A DNA stretch of 48,101 nt from Alcaligenaceae bacterium (lineage in GTDB: Bacteria; Pseudomonadota; Gammaproteobacteria; Burkholderiales; Burkholderiaceae_B). Of this stretch, positions 1-8,865 are shown piece after piece. The notes under the pieces are model-generated. The model saw only the letters and a program-made list of their open reading frames with translations. It was not told where the DNA came from and ran no database searches. Within the stretch, counting starts at the first letter, position 1. Each line of letters starts with the position of its first letter. Both the position numbers and the translations under genes were made by a program. The stretch covers positions 69,938 to 118,038 of the forward strand of contig CANCMG010000002.1 of assembly GCA_947378965.1 (NCBI GenBank). Direction: 5' to 3'.

Positions 1-1691
1 GGCACAAGTTTTTGACAGGCCTGCGAAACAGCCCCGCCCGACATCACCAGCGAACGCGAGGCATACGTGCCACTTGAATACGGAGTCTGCCCCGTATCAC
101 CGTGCATCACGCGCATTTTAGAAAGATCAATCCCCAAGACCTCGTGCGCGATCTGCGCAAAGGTGGTTTCCATTCCTTGGCCATGCGAATGTACACCCAC
201 CCTGATTTCAAGACCGCCATCAGGAGTCATGCGCACCATCGCTTGATCAAAGCCGGGCACAATGGGCATCCCCCACGCCGCAAACACCGAAGTACCATGC
301 GCCGATTGCTCGGTATACGTTGCTAAACCAACACCAATCAAACGCCCATCGGCTTCGCCCTGCTGTTGGCGCGCGCGCACGGCTTTGACATTGATCATCT
401 CAAGCGCACGCCGCACACTGGCCGGATAATCACCGCTATCAAAGTGTTTATTTGCAACATTCACATAGGGCATCTGCTCGGGTTGCACAAGATTTTCAAG
501 ACGAATCTCCCAAGGCTCGCGACCTACCTCAAGCGCCAGAGCGTTCAGCGTGAGTTCCATGGCAAAACACACGCCCGTGCGCGCAACGCCTCGATACGGT
601 ACAAAACCAGGCTTGTTGGTGGCGACACACTGCGTGACGCAGCGATAACCATCAAAAGCGTAAGGACCGGGCAGATTACCGATCGCCTGACCCGGCTCAA
701 TCCCAATCGTAAAGGGCCAGACCGAATAGGCGCCACCGTCAATCGTAATCTTTGCATCAAGCGCCAATAAGCGTCCGCGACGATCGGCGTAGGCAGTCAT
801 CTCATAATGATGTTCGCGGGTATTGGCACCCGCGATCAGATGTTCGCGGCGGTCTTCAAGATAGCGAAACGGCTTACGATACGTTTTGGCAAGCCAGGCC
901 ACGCACAATTCTTCTTGCTGCAGCACACACTTGTAGCCAAACGCCCCGCCCACATCAGGCGAAATCACCCGCACCTGCCCCTGATCCATCTGTAAATATT
1001 GAGCAATTGCCGTACGGATTAAATGCGGAACCTGGGTGGCGCTAACCACCACCAGCTGATTAGCCTGATGATCCCAATACGCAAGTACGGCCTTGCCCTC
1101 AAGCGGCACCATGCACTGACGCGACAGGCTCATCTTTCGGTGAACCACGACGTCGGCCTTTGCAGCAAGCGCATCAAAATTTTTATCGATCGACAAGGTC
1201 ACGAAGGCGTTGTCTTTCCAGTGCTCATGCACAAGATGTTCAGTAGCTTGCATGGCGCTTAATACGTCAGCGTACGCTGGCAGCTCTTCGTATTGGACTT
1301 GCACCGTTTCAAGCAAGTCTTCAGCTTCAGCACGCGTGGGCGCAAACCCCATCACAACCGGCTCACCCACAAAGCGGACTTTGTCTCGCGCCAAGGGCGG
1401 GTGTGCCGACAACTGATACGTTGGTAAAGACGAGTCAGCGGCAATATCCAGCACATCGCTCAAGTGCGCACGAGTGAACACCGCGTGTTGGCCTGCGGGT
1501 GCAATCTCAATTGCCGTCAAACGGGCGTGCGCCAGCGGACTGCGCATAAAAGCCACTTCAGACAACCCAGGCATCACCATATCTGCAACAAAATTCGCTT
1601 TGCCGTGCAGATGACGATCATCTTCTTTGCGCAATACCCTTGCCCCGATGCCTTGGGGCTTGATACTCGCGGTGCTACCTGGGTGTCCCAT
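1..1691 (-). CDS. Molybdenum hydroxylase large subunit, xanthine dehydrogenase/CoxL family (3' end cut by window)
   Basis: Translating the minus strand from the ATG at 1691 gives 563 uninterrupted residues up to the window edge; the family is usually near 770-800, so about 200 C-terminal residues, including the catalytic Glu region, lie outside. Visible marks are an N-terminal 'GARVLRKEDDRHLHGKA' type start, 'VGGAFGYK' (family GGxFG molybdopterin loop), 'PYRGVAR' and 'GQGMETTFAQIAHEVLG'. The active-site loop lacks the Cys of true form I CO dehydrogenase (AYRCSFR), so this is a CoxL-like hydroxylase of an aromatic, aldehyde or N-heterocyclic substrate, not a CO dehydrogenase. There is no Tat signal, unlike the two other large subunits in this window, so it is probably cytoplasmic. 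No medium (FAD) or small (2Fe-2S) subunit is visible nearby; they may lie beyond the left edge. Only a weak ribosome site (GAAG) precedes the ATG. The family is sure, the substrate is not. Confidence 0.85.
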   Translation of the reverse strand, partial: MGHPGSTASIKPQGIGARVLRKEDDRHLHGKANFVADMVMPGLSEVAFMRSPLAHARLTAIEIAPAGQHAVFTRAHLSDVLDIAADSSLPTYQLSAHPPLARDKVRFVGEPVVMGFAPTRAEAEDLLETVQVQYEELPAYADVLSAMQATEHLVHEHWKDNAFVTLSIDKNFDALAAKADVVVHRKMSLSRQCMVPLEGKAVLAYWDHQANQLVVVSATQVPHLIRTAIAQYLQMDQGQVRVISPDVGGAFGYKCVLQQEELCVAWLAKTYRKPFRYLEDRREHLIAGANTREHHYEMTAYADRRGRLLALDAKITIDGGAYSVWPFTIGIEPGQAIGNLPGPYAFDGYRCVTQCVATNKPGFVPYRGVARTGVCFAMELTLNALALEVGREPWEIRLENLVQPEQMPYVNVANKHFDSGDYPASVRRALEMINVKAVRARQQQGEADGRLIGVGLATYTEQSAHGTSVFAAWGMPIVPGFDQAMVRMTPDGGLEIRVGVHSHGQGMETTFAQIAHEVLGIDLSKMRVMHGDTGQTPYSSGTYASRSLVMSGGAVSQACQKLV

Positions 1692-1718
1692 GCTTCACAC
1701 TCTATTCAGACAAGGTTT

Positions 1719-1921
1719 AAAGCATAACCACCGATGACTAAATGTTCAAAACATCATCACTGATGGCTAAATGTTGAAAGCATAACCACCGATGACTCAA
1801 TCTTCAAAACATCATCACTGATGGCTAAATGTTCAAAGCATAACCACTGATGACTCAATCTTTAAAACATCATCACCAATGGCTCAACCTTCAAAGCATC
1901 ATCAACGACGATTGACAGCTG
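1719..1921. repeat. Tandem array, seven units of 29 bp
   Basis: Seven head-to-tail 29-bp units start at 1719, 1748, 1777, 1806, 1835, 1864 and 1893. Odd units begin 'aaagcataaccac', even units begin 'aaaacatcatcac', so the true period may be a 58-bp dimer. The last unit is the most divergent and runs over the stop codon (1902-1904) of the TRAP receptor gene, which suggests the array grew from that gene's 3' end. It separates the TRAP gene from the downstream hydroxylase gene. The array has no spacers and no open reading frame of its own. Confidence 0.9.
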
Positions 1922-2996
1922 CGAAGGTGTAATTATCAAGCGTTGCCTCAGCCAAACGGAACCAACTGGCTTCGCTCTGCTGAAACTTCTGCCACTCGGG
2001 GAAAATCGCCGCGAAATCTGGATTCTTGGCTGAGAGCTCTTTCCAGAGATCTTGCGAGGCTTGATAGGTCGCGTCCATCACATCTTTAGAGAACAGATTC
2101 ACCTTGGCACCACCGCCAATCAGTTTGCGTAACGCCTCTGGATTTTTAGCGTCGTAATTTGCAAGCATCTTGAGCGTTTGCTCGTTACAGGCAACCTCGA
2201 AAGCCGCTTGATAGGAAGGTGGCAAAGCTGCAAAGGCTTTGTCGTTGACCATCGTCGTAATCGACGCGCTACCCTCAAACCAGCCGGGCGCATAGTAAAA
2301 CGGCGCCACTTTATTTAAACCTAGTTTTTCGTCATCGTAGGGGCCAATCCATTCAGCCGCGTCGATCGTCCCTTTTTCAAGAGACGAATAAATATCAGCG
2401 GGAGGGATCTGCTGCGGAACGGCCCCAAGTTTTGAGAGCACCATGCCACCGATACCACCGATACGAATCTTTAAACCTTGAAGGTCTGCTAAAGATTTAA
2501 TCTCTTTGCGATACCAGCCACCCATTTGCACACCCACGTTGCCACAGGTGAAGTTGATGATGTTGTACTTTTTGTAGACCTCGCGCACCAGCGCCATGCC
2601 GCCGCCATACAACAACCAAGCATTATGCTGACGCGCGTTTAAGCCATAACTCAGCCCCGTATCAAACGTCAGTGCAGTATTTTTGCCAATAAAGTAGGTG
2701 CTTAACGTGTGATTACACTCAACCGTGCCGTTACTGACGCCGTCCATACTTTGGGGCGCTGGCATGATTTCACCACCTGCAAACACGCGAATCTCGAACT
2801 TACCTTCGGTGAGTTGACTCACACGCTTAGCGAGCTCTTCAGCCGAGCCATAAATGGTATCGAGTCCTTTAGGCCAACTGGTCGACATGCGCCATTTGAC
2901 AGCAGGGCTTGCTTGCGCAAAAGCCGGTGCGCCGATTGCGGCTAAGCCAACGCCAGCGGCGGTGGCAGTTTTGGTAAGAAAACGACGTCGTTGCAT
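1902..2996 (-). CDS. TRAP transporter substrate-binding protein, DctP/TakP type
   Basis: This 364-residue periplasmic receptor opens with a twin-arginine leader ('MQRRRFLTKTATAAGVGLA', then an AFA cleavage site), so it is probably exported folded by Tat. The mature part has the DctP-family pattern: 'KWRMSTSWPKGLDTIYGSA', the 'LKIRIGGIGGMVLSKLGA' segment corresponding to the family's substrate-carboxylate arginine region, and 'DAAEWIGPYDDEKLGL'. Closest known logic is the TakP/2-oxo-acid subfamily, whose ligands are organic acids. The ATG at 2996 follows an AGGGGA ribosome site. It lies 76 bp after hyuB and probably belongs to the same transcript. No DctQ or DctM membrane subunit is in the window, so the receptor is an orphan here. 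Its ligand may be a carboxylated substrate of the neighbouring enzymes; that is inference. Confidence 0.9.
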   Translation of the reverse strand: MQRRRFLTKTATAAGVGLAAIGAPAFAQASPAVKWRMSTSWPKGLDTIYGSAEELAKRVSQLTEGKFEIRVFAGGEIMPAPQSMDGVSNGTVECNHTLSTYFIGKNTALTFDTGLSYGLNARQHNAWLLYGGGMALVREVYKKYNIINFTCGNVGVQMGGWYRKEIKSLADLQGLKIRIGGIGGMVLSKLGAVPQQIPPADIYSSLEKGTIDAAEWIGPYDDEKLGLNKVAPFYYAPGWFEGSASITTMVNDKAFAALPPSYQAAFEVACNEQTLKMLANYDAKNPEALRKLIGGGAKVNLFSKDVMDATYQASQDLWKELSAKNPDFAAIFPEWQKFQQSEASWFRLAEATLDNYTFAAVNRR

Positions 2997-3072
2997 GCGA
3001 ATCCCCTAGAGAGAAGTTAAGTGAGCATACTGATAGGTCAAAAAAATATCAACAACTGTACATTCTGCAGCG

Positions 3073-4617
3073 TCAGGGTTTGACGCCGTAACCACCACCG
3101 CCTGGCAAGCCTAGCTCGAGGATATCGCCCTCGACCATATCGACTACGCCTTTTGGATGTTCGACTGCCTGACCGTTGAGCAAGACATGACCAGTTCGCC
3201 CCGCCTGCCCGCCTTCAATACCCTTAGCGGGCACGCGTGTGCGCTCTGTTAATAAAGACACGCGCAGACGACCGGGCCAGCGCGACTGAAACGAGACTTT
3301 TTGCCCCATGCCGCCGCGATGAATCCCTTCGCCACCTGAACCTTCAATCAAACTCTTGCAACCAAACAGCACGGGCGAGAGCATCTCGGCGACTTCGATC
3401 GGTGTGTTTGAAATGTTGGCCGGAAACCCCGAAGTCGGTGGCCCATCGCGATCACGCATCGCCCCCATGCCGCCATTAAAAAAGAGAATGCTCGAAAACG
3501 AGGTACCAAGCGCAGGATTCACACCGCGCATCAACACCGACCAAAGCGGCGTGCCACTATCGGCCTGCACGCGTTCAGGCACCACCTTGGCCAGCGCCTC
3601 AAACACTGCGGCTTGCAGTTGATGTCCGATCAAATGTCTCGCCCCAACCGCGGCCGGCGGCTTTGCGTTCACGATCGTGCCCTCAGGAGCAATCACTTTG
3701 AATAAGCGAGTGAAACCATCGTTATTCGGGATGCCGGGTGACAAGAGGCATTTAAAAGGATAAATCGTATACGCGTAGGTATGATTAAAGGTCTCATTAA
3801 TTCCAAATCTGACCTGCGCCGTACTGCCGCTGTAATCCACCGTCACACCTTCATGACTGACGGTAATTTTGGCTTGGATTTTGATCCGTTCATCCCAGCC
3901 ATCGGACTCGACTGAGCCGTGATACACGCCAGGCGGAATTTTTCGCAGTTCGCGCAACGCGGCGTCTTCAGAGGCCTTGAAGATCGCCCCCGCAATCTCG
4001 TTGATATCGCTTAAACCGTACTCTTCTAGCAACTCTGTCAAGCGACGCTCGGCGACTCGCAAGGCTCCCACCTGCGCTTCGATATCGCCACGCACTTGCT
4101 GCGGCAAGCGCACGTTGGCCTCAAGCATCTGCATGACCCACGGGTTAAATACCCCAGCCTCGGCAAGCTTAATCACCGGAAAACGAATCCCTTCTTCATA
4201 CACTTCGCCAGCATCGGCAGACCATTGTCGACCACCTACATCAGACAAGTGTGCCACCGCCATCGCGAACGCCACTAAGCGGTCACCAAAAAAGATCGGT
4301 GCGACCATCGTGGCATCGGGGAGATGACCCGTACCGATCCAAGGGTCATTGGTAAACAGAATGTCGCCAGGCTTCAAAGACTCTTGAGGAAACACCTTCA
4401 AGATTCCTTTGAGCGACAAAGGCGCCGTACCGATAAAGCCAGGGATACTCAGGGCAGATTGTGCAACTAGCCGCGCTTCGGGATCAAGCAGCACACAGGC
4501 AAAATCATTTGACTCTCGCACCACTGTTGAGAACGAGGTACGTTTCAGCGTTGCCCCAGCCTCGTCGGTAATCGCGATCAGTCTGTTCCAGTAAATTTCT
4601 AGATCAATCGGGCTCAT
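3073..4617 (-). CDS. hyuB: Hydantoinase/5-oxoprolinase subunit B (HyuB-like)
   Basis: A 514-residue HyuB-family protein. With HyuA it forms ATP-dependent cyclic-amide hydrolases (N-methylhydantoinase, 5-oxoprolinase) or acetone-carboxylase-like enzymes. Family marks are the start 'MSPIDLEIYWNRLIAITDEA', 'SNDFACVLLDPEARLVAQS', 'GDILFTNDPWIGTGHLPD', the glycine-rich 'IEGSGGEGIHRGGMG' and the C-terminal 'GLPGGGGYG'. I chose the ATG at 4617 because AAAGGAG lies seven bases upstream and homologues start there; an open frame extends further to a TTG but looks like non-coding leader. HyuA is immediately upstream with a gap of 109 bp. The exact substrate cannot be read from the sequence; a ring amide is the natural guess given the PreA-like gene two positions upstream. 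Confidence 0.9.
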   Translation of the reverse strand: MSPIDLEIYWNRLIAITDEAGATLKRTSFSTVVRESNDFACVLLDPEARLVAQSALSIPGFIGTAPLSLKGILKVFPQESLKPGDILFTNDPWIGTGHLPDATMVAPIFFGDRLVAFAMAVAHLSDVGGRQWSADAGEVYEEGIRFPVIKLAEAGVFNPWVMQMLEANVRLPQQVRGDIEAQVGALRVAERRLTELLEEYGLSDINEIAGAIFKASEDAALRELRKIPPGVYHGSVESDGWDERIKIQAKITVSHEGVTVDYSGSTAQVRFGINETFNHTYAYTIYPFKCLLSPGIPNNDGFTRLFKVIAPEGTIVNAKPPAAVGARHLIGHQLQAAVFEALAKVVPERVQADSGTPLWSVLMRGVNPALGTSFSSILFFNGGMGAMRDRDGPPTSGFPANISNTPIEVAEMLSPVLFGCKSLIEGSGGEGIHRGGMGQKVSFQSRWPGRLRVSLLTERTRVPAKGIEGGQAGRTGHVLLNGQAVEHPKGVVDMVEGDILELGLPGGGGYGVKP

Positions 4618-4726
4618 GCCAGACTCCTTTGCTGATTCGTGCCACCACCGCAACCTGTCGCAGGCTGAGCATTTGTTGGTCTCATACAAGCCGCGTCAGG
4701 TAGGTCATGCTGGTTCTCAATTTGTG

Positions 4727-6853
4727 TCATGCTGCACGACCTTGGCGAGCGCCGAGTTTGATTCTTAGATTACCGTGCGCGTCTAGCGTAAAGACATCAC
4801 CAGGGCCAATCACCACAGTCGAGCCCGGCTGTTCAATCAAAGCCGGTCCCTCATAACGCTGCTCGGCGCGCAACTGTTCGAGCGACAGCACCGGTGTTTG
4901 AATAAACCCTTCGATATCCGGAAAAAATACCTGACGCGAACGCTCGGCCTGTGCGGGCTGGCCAGCGGGCGCTTGTGACGAACTGACTTCGGCACTGAGT
5001 GCAGCGCTCGCTGAGGCCTCGACTCGCCAATTCACAGCTTCAACCCGCTGTCCGACTAGTTTTCCGCCAAAGCGAGCCGCATAGGCCTGAGCAAAGGAGG
5101 CCTCGATGGTGCTCTGTTCAGACTGCACCAACTTCGCAGATAGTTCAGTCTCGACTTCAAAACCCTGACCAACATAGCGCATGTCTGCGCTGCGACGAAA
5201 CGTGATCCTCTCGCGCGCAACACCCGCTGACGCTAATTCTTTGCTCAAGGCGTCTTCCATCCCTTGCAGTAAGGCTTCAATCGCAGACCAGTCCATCTCG
5301 CTTAAGCGCGCATAACGCGTGCGAACCATATCCATTTTCATTGGCGCAACAAGCAACCCAAACGCTGAAAATACACCGGCGTTGGCGGGTACCAATAAAT
5401 CAGAGCCACCACAGCGGCGCGCGACTTCACGCGCGTGAATCGGGCCCGCGCCGCCGAAGGCGAGCAAGGTATAACGTCGAATATCACGGCCATTTTCGAC
5501 TGCATGAATTTTGGCGGCCACTGCCATGTGCTCGCAAACAATCCGATGAATCCCGTTGGCGGCTTCGACAATACTCAACCCCAAGGGGCGCGCAACATGC
5601 TCTTCGATCGCTTGCTCGGCCAAGTCGAGCCGTAAGCTGACAGCACCACTTAACGTACCCTGCGGATCAAGATAACCCAGCACCAAGGCCGCATCGGTCA
5701 CCGTGGGGCGTGTACCACCCAAGCCATAACACGCAGGCCCAGGGCTTGACCCTGCGCTCTGGGGTCCAACTTTCAGCAAACCCGTGGTGTCAACGTGCGC
5801 GATACTGCCACCGCCCGCACCAATCTCGATCAGATCAATGGTCGGCAAACGCACCGGCAGCCCACTGCCTTTTTTAAACCTTTGCTGACGCGCCGCCTCA
5901 AACTCGGTCGTAATCGAAGGGCGTCCGTTAGAAATTAAACAGGCTTTGGCCGTGGTGCCCCCCATATCAAAGGCCATCACGTTCGGTGTCTTTGACACGC
6001 GGGCAGAATGCGCCGCACCCAAAGCACCCGCTGCGGGCCCCGATTCAAGCATACGAATCGGCATGCGTTCGCCAAGTTCGCGAGAAATGACACCACCGTT
6101 GGATTGCATAATGTGCAGGGTCGCGTTCAGCCCAATGGCCCGCAAGCCATCTTCAATCGCCCCTAAGTAACTGCCAACCATGGGCATGACACACGCATTG
6201 AGCACCGTCGCAACGGTACGCTCGTATTCACGGATTTCACCTAATACTTCGGACGACAACGAAATCGACAGCTCGGGCGCGATCCGCTGTGCGATCGCTT
6301 TCACGCGCTGTTCGTGAGCAGGGTTGGTAAAGCTATGCAAAAAGCAGACGGCAATGGCACGCACGCCCGCCGTGCGTAATTGCTTCACGACTTGCTCAAC
6401 CTCTTGGTCTTGCATCTCGATCACGACTTGCCCTGCAGCATCGACACGTTCGCGAACTTCGGCCCGCAACGCGCGCGGCACGATCGCGTCAGGCCCTGGC
6501 GCAGTCAAGTCATACAGGTCGTAGCGCAACTCGCGTGCAATCTCGATCACGTCGCGAAACCCTTCAGTTGTGATCAAGCCTGTGACAGCGCCTTTGCGCT
6601 CAATCACAAGATTGGTCACCGCAGTGGTCGCCCCCACCACCACGTCGGTCACTTGAGCAAGAGTGAGTCCGTGTTCTTGAAGCAAGGCCAGTAAGCCCAA
6701 ACGAATGGGCATCACAACATCAGGCGCACCCGTCAGAACCTTTGAGGTGAAGATAGTGCCATCCGTACCGAGCAATACCAAGTCGGTAAAGGTGCCCCCG
6801 ATATCAAACGCAAAACGATATTGCTGGCTAGAAGCTAACGCCTGAGCAGTCAT
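4727..6853 (-). CDS. hyuA: Hydantoinase/5-oxoprolinase subunit A (HyuA-like)
   Basis: A 708-residue HyuA-family protein, the ATP-using subunit that partners HyuB. It shows the N-terminal ASKHA-like phosphate motif 'FAFDIGGTFTDLVLLG', the second phosphate motif 'VMAFDMGGTTAKACLI', 'IEIGAGGGSIAHVD', 'GPACYGLGGTRPTVTDA' and 'FGGAGPIHA'. Length is normal for a stand-alone A subunit. The ATG at 6853 lies only two bases after the stop of the PreA-like gene (TAA-GT-ATG), so the two are translationally linked. This order (PreA-like, HyuA, HyuB) suggests that a ring is reduced and then hydrolysed in an ATP-dependent step. Known members act on N-methylhydantoin, 5-oxoproline, caprolactam or, as carboxylases, on ketones; which applies is unknown. 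Confidence 0.92.
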   Translation of the reverse strand: MTAQALASSQQYRFAFDIGGTFTDLVLLGTDGTIFTSKVLTGAPDVVMPIRLGLLALLQEHGLTLAQVTDVVVGATTAVTNLVIERKGAVTGLITTEGFRDVIEIARELRYDLYDLTAPGPDAIVPRALRAEVRERVDAAGQVVIEMQDQEVEQVVKQLRTAGVRAIAVCFLHSFTNPAHEQRVKAIAQRIAPELSISLSSEVLGEIREYERTVATVLNACVMPMVGSYLGAIEDGLRAIGLNATLHIMQSNGGVISRELGERMPIRMLESGPAAGALGAAHSARVSKTPNVMAFDMGGTTAKACLISNGRPSITTEFEAARQQRFKKGSGLPVRLPTIDLIEIGAGGGSIAHVDTTGLLKVGPQSAGSSPGPACYGLGGTRPTVTDAALVLGYLDPQGTLSGAVSLRLDLAEQAIEEHVARPLGLSIVEAANGIHRIVCEHMAVAAKIHAVENGRDIRRYTLLAFGGAGPIHAREVARRCGGSDLLVPANAGVFSAFGLLVAPMKMDMVRTRYARLSEMDWSAIEALLQGMEDALSKELASAGVARERITFRRSADMRYVGQGFEVETELSAKLVQSEQSTIEASFAQAYAARFGGKLVGQRVEAVNWRVEASASAALSAEVSSSQAPAGQPAQAERSRQVFFPDIEGFIQTPVLSLEQLRAEQRYEGPALIEQPGSTVVIGPGDVFTLDAHGNLRIKLGARQGRAA

Positions 6854-6855
6854 AC

Positions 6856-8172
6856 TTAACCTTTAACTTTTGAAAGCTTGATGCCACGTTCAAAGCCGTT
6901 TTCGAATTTCTTAGACTCAAACACGTTGTCTTTAATCGAGAAAAACTCTTGTAGCGCGCGCTGTTCTTCAGTGGTCGTGTGCATGGTCGTGGCATCAAAC
7001 GGGCAGGTCTGCGTACACATTTCACAACCGATACAGTTGGCATGAATCGATTCGACCGAGCCATCACCCTGCGCCAAGGCATCATAAAAACAGGTTTGAA
7101 TACAAATCGTACAGGTTGGATTTTTACAGGCCTCAGAGGCAATTTCACTGTGCATGCGTGGCTTACGAAATTGCTCGCCATAGTCTTTCACTGCTGCGCG
7201 CGAGGCAATACCTGTCATCGAGGCGATATCTGGATAGCCATGGGTATCCATAAAATTATCAAGCCCTGTGATCATGCTGGGCAGGTACTTAATCCCCTTG
7301 AGCATCAACACGGATCCCACCTGCACTAGCGGCGCGCCCGTCATGATGAACTCAACGATATCTTTGTGATCGTAGATGCCGTTTGAACCCGTGATTGGCA
7401 TTCCAAGCTCGGTGTAGATACGATTCACCCAACGGAGTGATAAAGCTTTTGCCCACACCCCACCGATACCTGCGGGCCCGCCTAAGCGTGGCAAACCTGT
7501 TTCGATATCGACCGAAAACCCGGTGTAACGATTAGTGGCGGTGACACCCGCCGCGCCCGCCTCTTTTACAGCCCGCGCGACATCGAGTACACGCGATTGA
7601 TCAGGCGTAAGCTTAATCACGACCGGTATCTTGACGGCCTCACAGACGCGCGCCGTCACCTCACGTGCAATTTCAGGCTCTTGCCCAATCATCGAGCCAC
7701 CATGCACGCCAGGCATCATGGCCGGATGCGGGCAGCCAAAGTTAAGCTCAACCATCGGCAAGCCGCAATCTTCGATCGTGCGGCAAATATCGATCCAGCT
7801 TTGCATGGTTTTGCCACCTGCGCTACCGATCAAATGAGAACCCTGATCTTGCGCATACTTGTTTAAGTCTTTTAAGTGTGGAATCCATTCGCGCAGAGGC
7901 GTACTTGAGTACCCCGAACGGCTATAGAACACAAAATTTTTGTTGACCTTACCTTTAATCAATTCATTTTTTTCATTCAAGATGGCGTACTTTGAATTTT
8001 GCGTCAAACGCGCCATGTCCTCGATGTCAGTGAGGGTCTTGATGATCATGCCACCCGCACCCGCATCCACACATTCACGAATCACTTCCGGACTATTGGT
8101 GGTTTCAAGCGATGCAATCACCACCGGATTCTTAAATTTGACGCCACAAAAATCTAAAGAGAGATCAGCCAC
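6856..8172 (-). CDS. preA: PreA-like dihydropyrimidine dehydrogenase subunit with two 4Fe-4S clusters
   Basis: 438 residues. The N-terminal two thirds are an FMN-binding dihydroorotate-dehydrogenase-type barrel ('MADLSLDFCGVKFKNPVVIA', 'VELNFGCPHPAMMPGVHGGS', 'VIKLTPD', 'ITGSNGIYDHKD'). The C-terminal part has two ferredoxin-like cluster motifs: C349, C354, C357, C361 and C380, C383, C386, C390. This is the PreA arrangement of NAD-dependent dihydropyrimidine dehydrogenase. PreT, the FAD/NAD electron-input partner, is not in the window, so either it is elsewhere or another reductase serves. The start is GTG at 8172, supported by AGGGG seven bases upstream. The gene ends two bases before hyuA, so ring reduction followed by HyuAB ring opening is a sensible guess. 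The substrate need not be uracil or thymine, as no dihydropyrimidinase of the amidohydrolase type is seen. Confidence 0.85.
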   Translation of the reverse strand: MADLSLDFCGVKFKNPVVIASLETTNSPEVIRECVDAGAGGMIIKTLTDIEDMARLTQNSKYAILNEKNELIKGKVNKNFVFYSRSGYSSTPLREWIPHLKDLNKYAQDQGSHLIGSAGGKTMQSWIDICRTIEDCGLPMVELNFGCPHPAMMPGVHGGSMIGQEPEIAREVTARVCEAVKIPVVIKLTPDQSRVLDVARAVKEAGAAGVTATNRYTGFSVDIETGLPRLGGPAGIGGVWAKALSLRWVNRIYTELGMPITGSNGIYDHKDIVEFIMTGAPLVQVGSVLMLKGIKYLPSMITGLDNFMDTHGYPDIASMTGIASRAAVKDYGEQFRKPRMHSEIASEACKNPTCTICIQTCFYDALAQGDGSVESIHANCIGCEMCTQTCPFDATTMHTTTEEQRALQEFFSIKDNVFESKKFENGFERGIKLSKVKG

Positions 8173-8232
8173 GCGTTACCCCTAAATTAAGCGAAATTAA
8201 ATAGATTAAATAAATGAAAGACGTCAGAGACC

Positions 8233-8847
8233 TCAGGGCTCACCCACCCGACGCCTGGGCGCCTTTAACGCTTCGCCGCCAGGCCGCAACGAGGTTCGGC
8301 CACTTTCGTTATTGCCCGCGACCAGTCGCCCCAGAAGCTCCATAAACACCTGTCGATCGGCAGGATTGAGTGGGCTCAGTAATTGTTGTTGCGACAACTG
8401 CATATCTTTTTGATAGCGTTGTACGAATTTTTTGCCATCGGGCGTGGCCAAACATAATTTACGCCGGCGGTTCTGCGGATCCACCACACGGGTGAGCAGA
8501 TTGCGGTCTTCAAGACGCCTAAGAATCTCTGCGACGTTGGCTGGATCGAGCCCAAGCTCAGCACCAAGGGTGGCCTGATCGATACCTGGCCGGCGGATCA
8601 AAATGCTCAGTAAGCCAAACTGCACAGGGGTCACTTGCCCATCAGCCACGCGCGCAGAAAACATGGCCACGTGAATTTGATGCAACCTGCGCACCAAGTA
8701 GCCGGGTCGATCCCAAATCGTGTGGTTGGCAGTTGAGGCGTTGGCGGTGACGTTGGACACCGTCGGCACAACCAATAAAGCGGGCTGCCTGCGCGCAGCA
8801 GGTTTGGCGCCTAACTTAGGTGGTACGACACGCACACTTTTACTCAC
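8233..8847 (-). CDS. MarR-family transcriptional regulator
   Basis: 204 residues. The first ~45 are a basic, low-complexity tail. The rest is a MarR winged helix: 'YLVRRLHQIHVAMFSARVA', 'VTPVQFGLLSILIRRPGIDQ' (first DNA-binding helices), 'LGLDPANVAEILRRLEDRNL' (recognition helix) and 'VVDPQNRRRKLCLATPDGKK' (wing). Such proteins usually repress nearby catabolic genes and release DNA when a phenolic or heterocyclic ligand binds. I chose the GTG at 8847 because GAGG lies six bases upstream; a longer frame starts at a TTG at 8859. It sits between soxF and the preA-hyuAB genes in the same orientation, with a repeated operator-like sequence just upstream, so it likely controls itself and possibly the preA-hyu block. 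Confidence 0.88.
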   Translation of the reverse strand: MSKSVRVVPPKLGAKPAARRQPALLVVPTVSNVTANASTANHTIWDRPGYLVRRLHQIHVAMFSARVADGQVTPVQFGLLSILIRRPGIDQATLGAELGLDPANVAEILRRLEDRNLLTRVVDPQNRRRKLCLATPDGKKFVQRYQKDMQLSQQQLLSPLNPADRQVFMELLGRLVAGNNESGRTSLRPGGEALKAPRRRVGEP

Positions 8848-8865
8848 GGCAAGCCTCAATCAACG

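Noticed and set aside
366-770. Plus-strand frame of 134 residues at the left edge
   Set aside because: It lies antisense to the molybdenum hydroxylase, whose minus-strand translation is continuous and full of family motifs.
1-1691. CO dehydrogenase large subunit (CoxL form I)
   Set aside because: The active-site loop reads PYRGVAR and lacks the cysteine of the AYRCSFR motif, so true CO oxidation is unlikely.
1719-1921. Possible CRISPR array
   Set aside because: The units are contiguous with no unique spacers and the copies are degenerate; the same is true for the arrays at 11073 and 29295. No cas genes are present.
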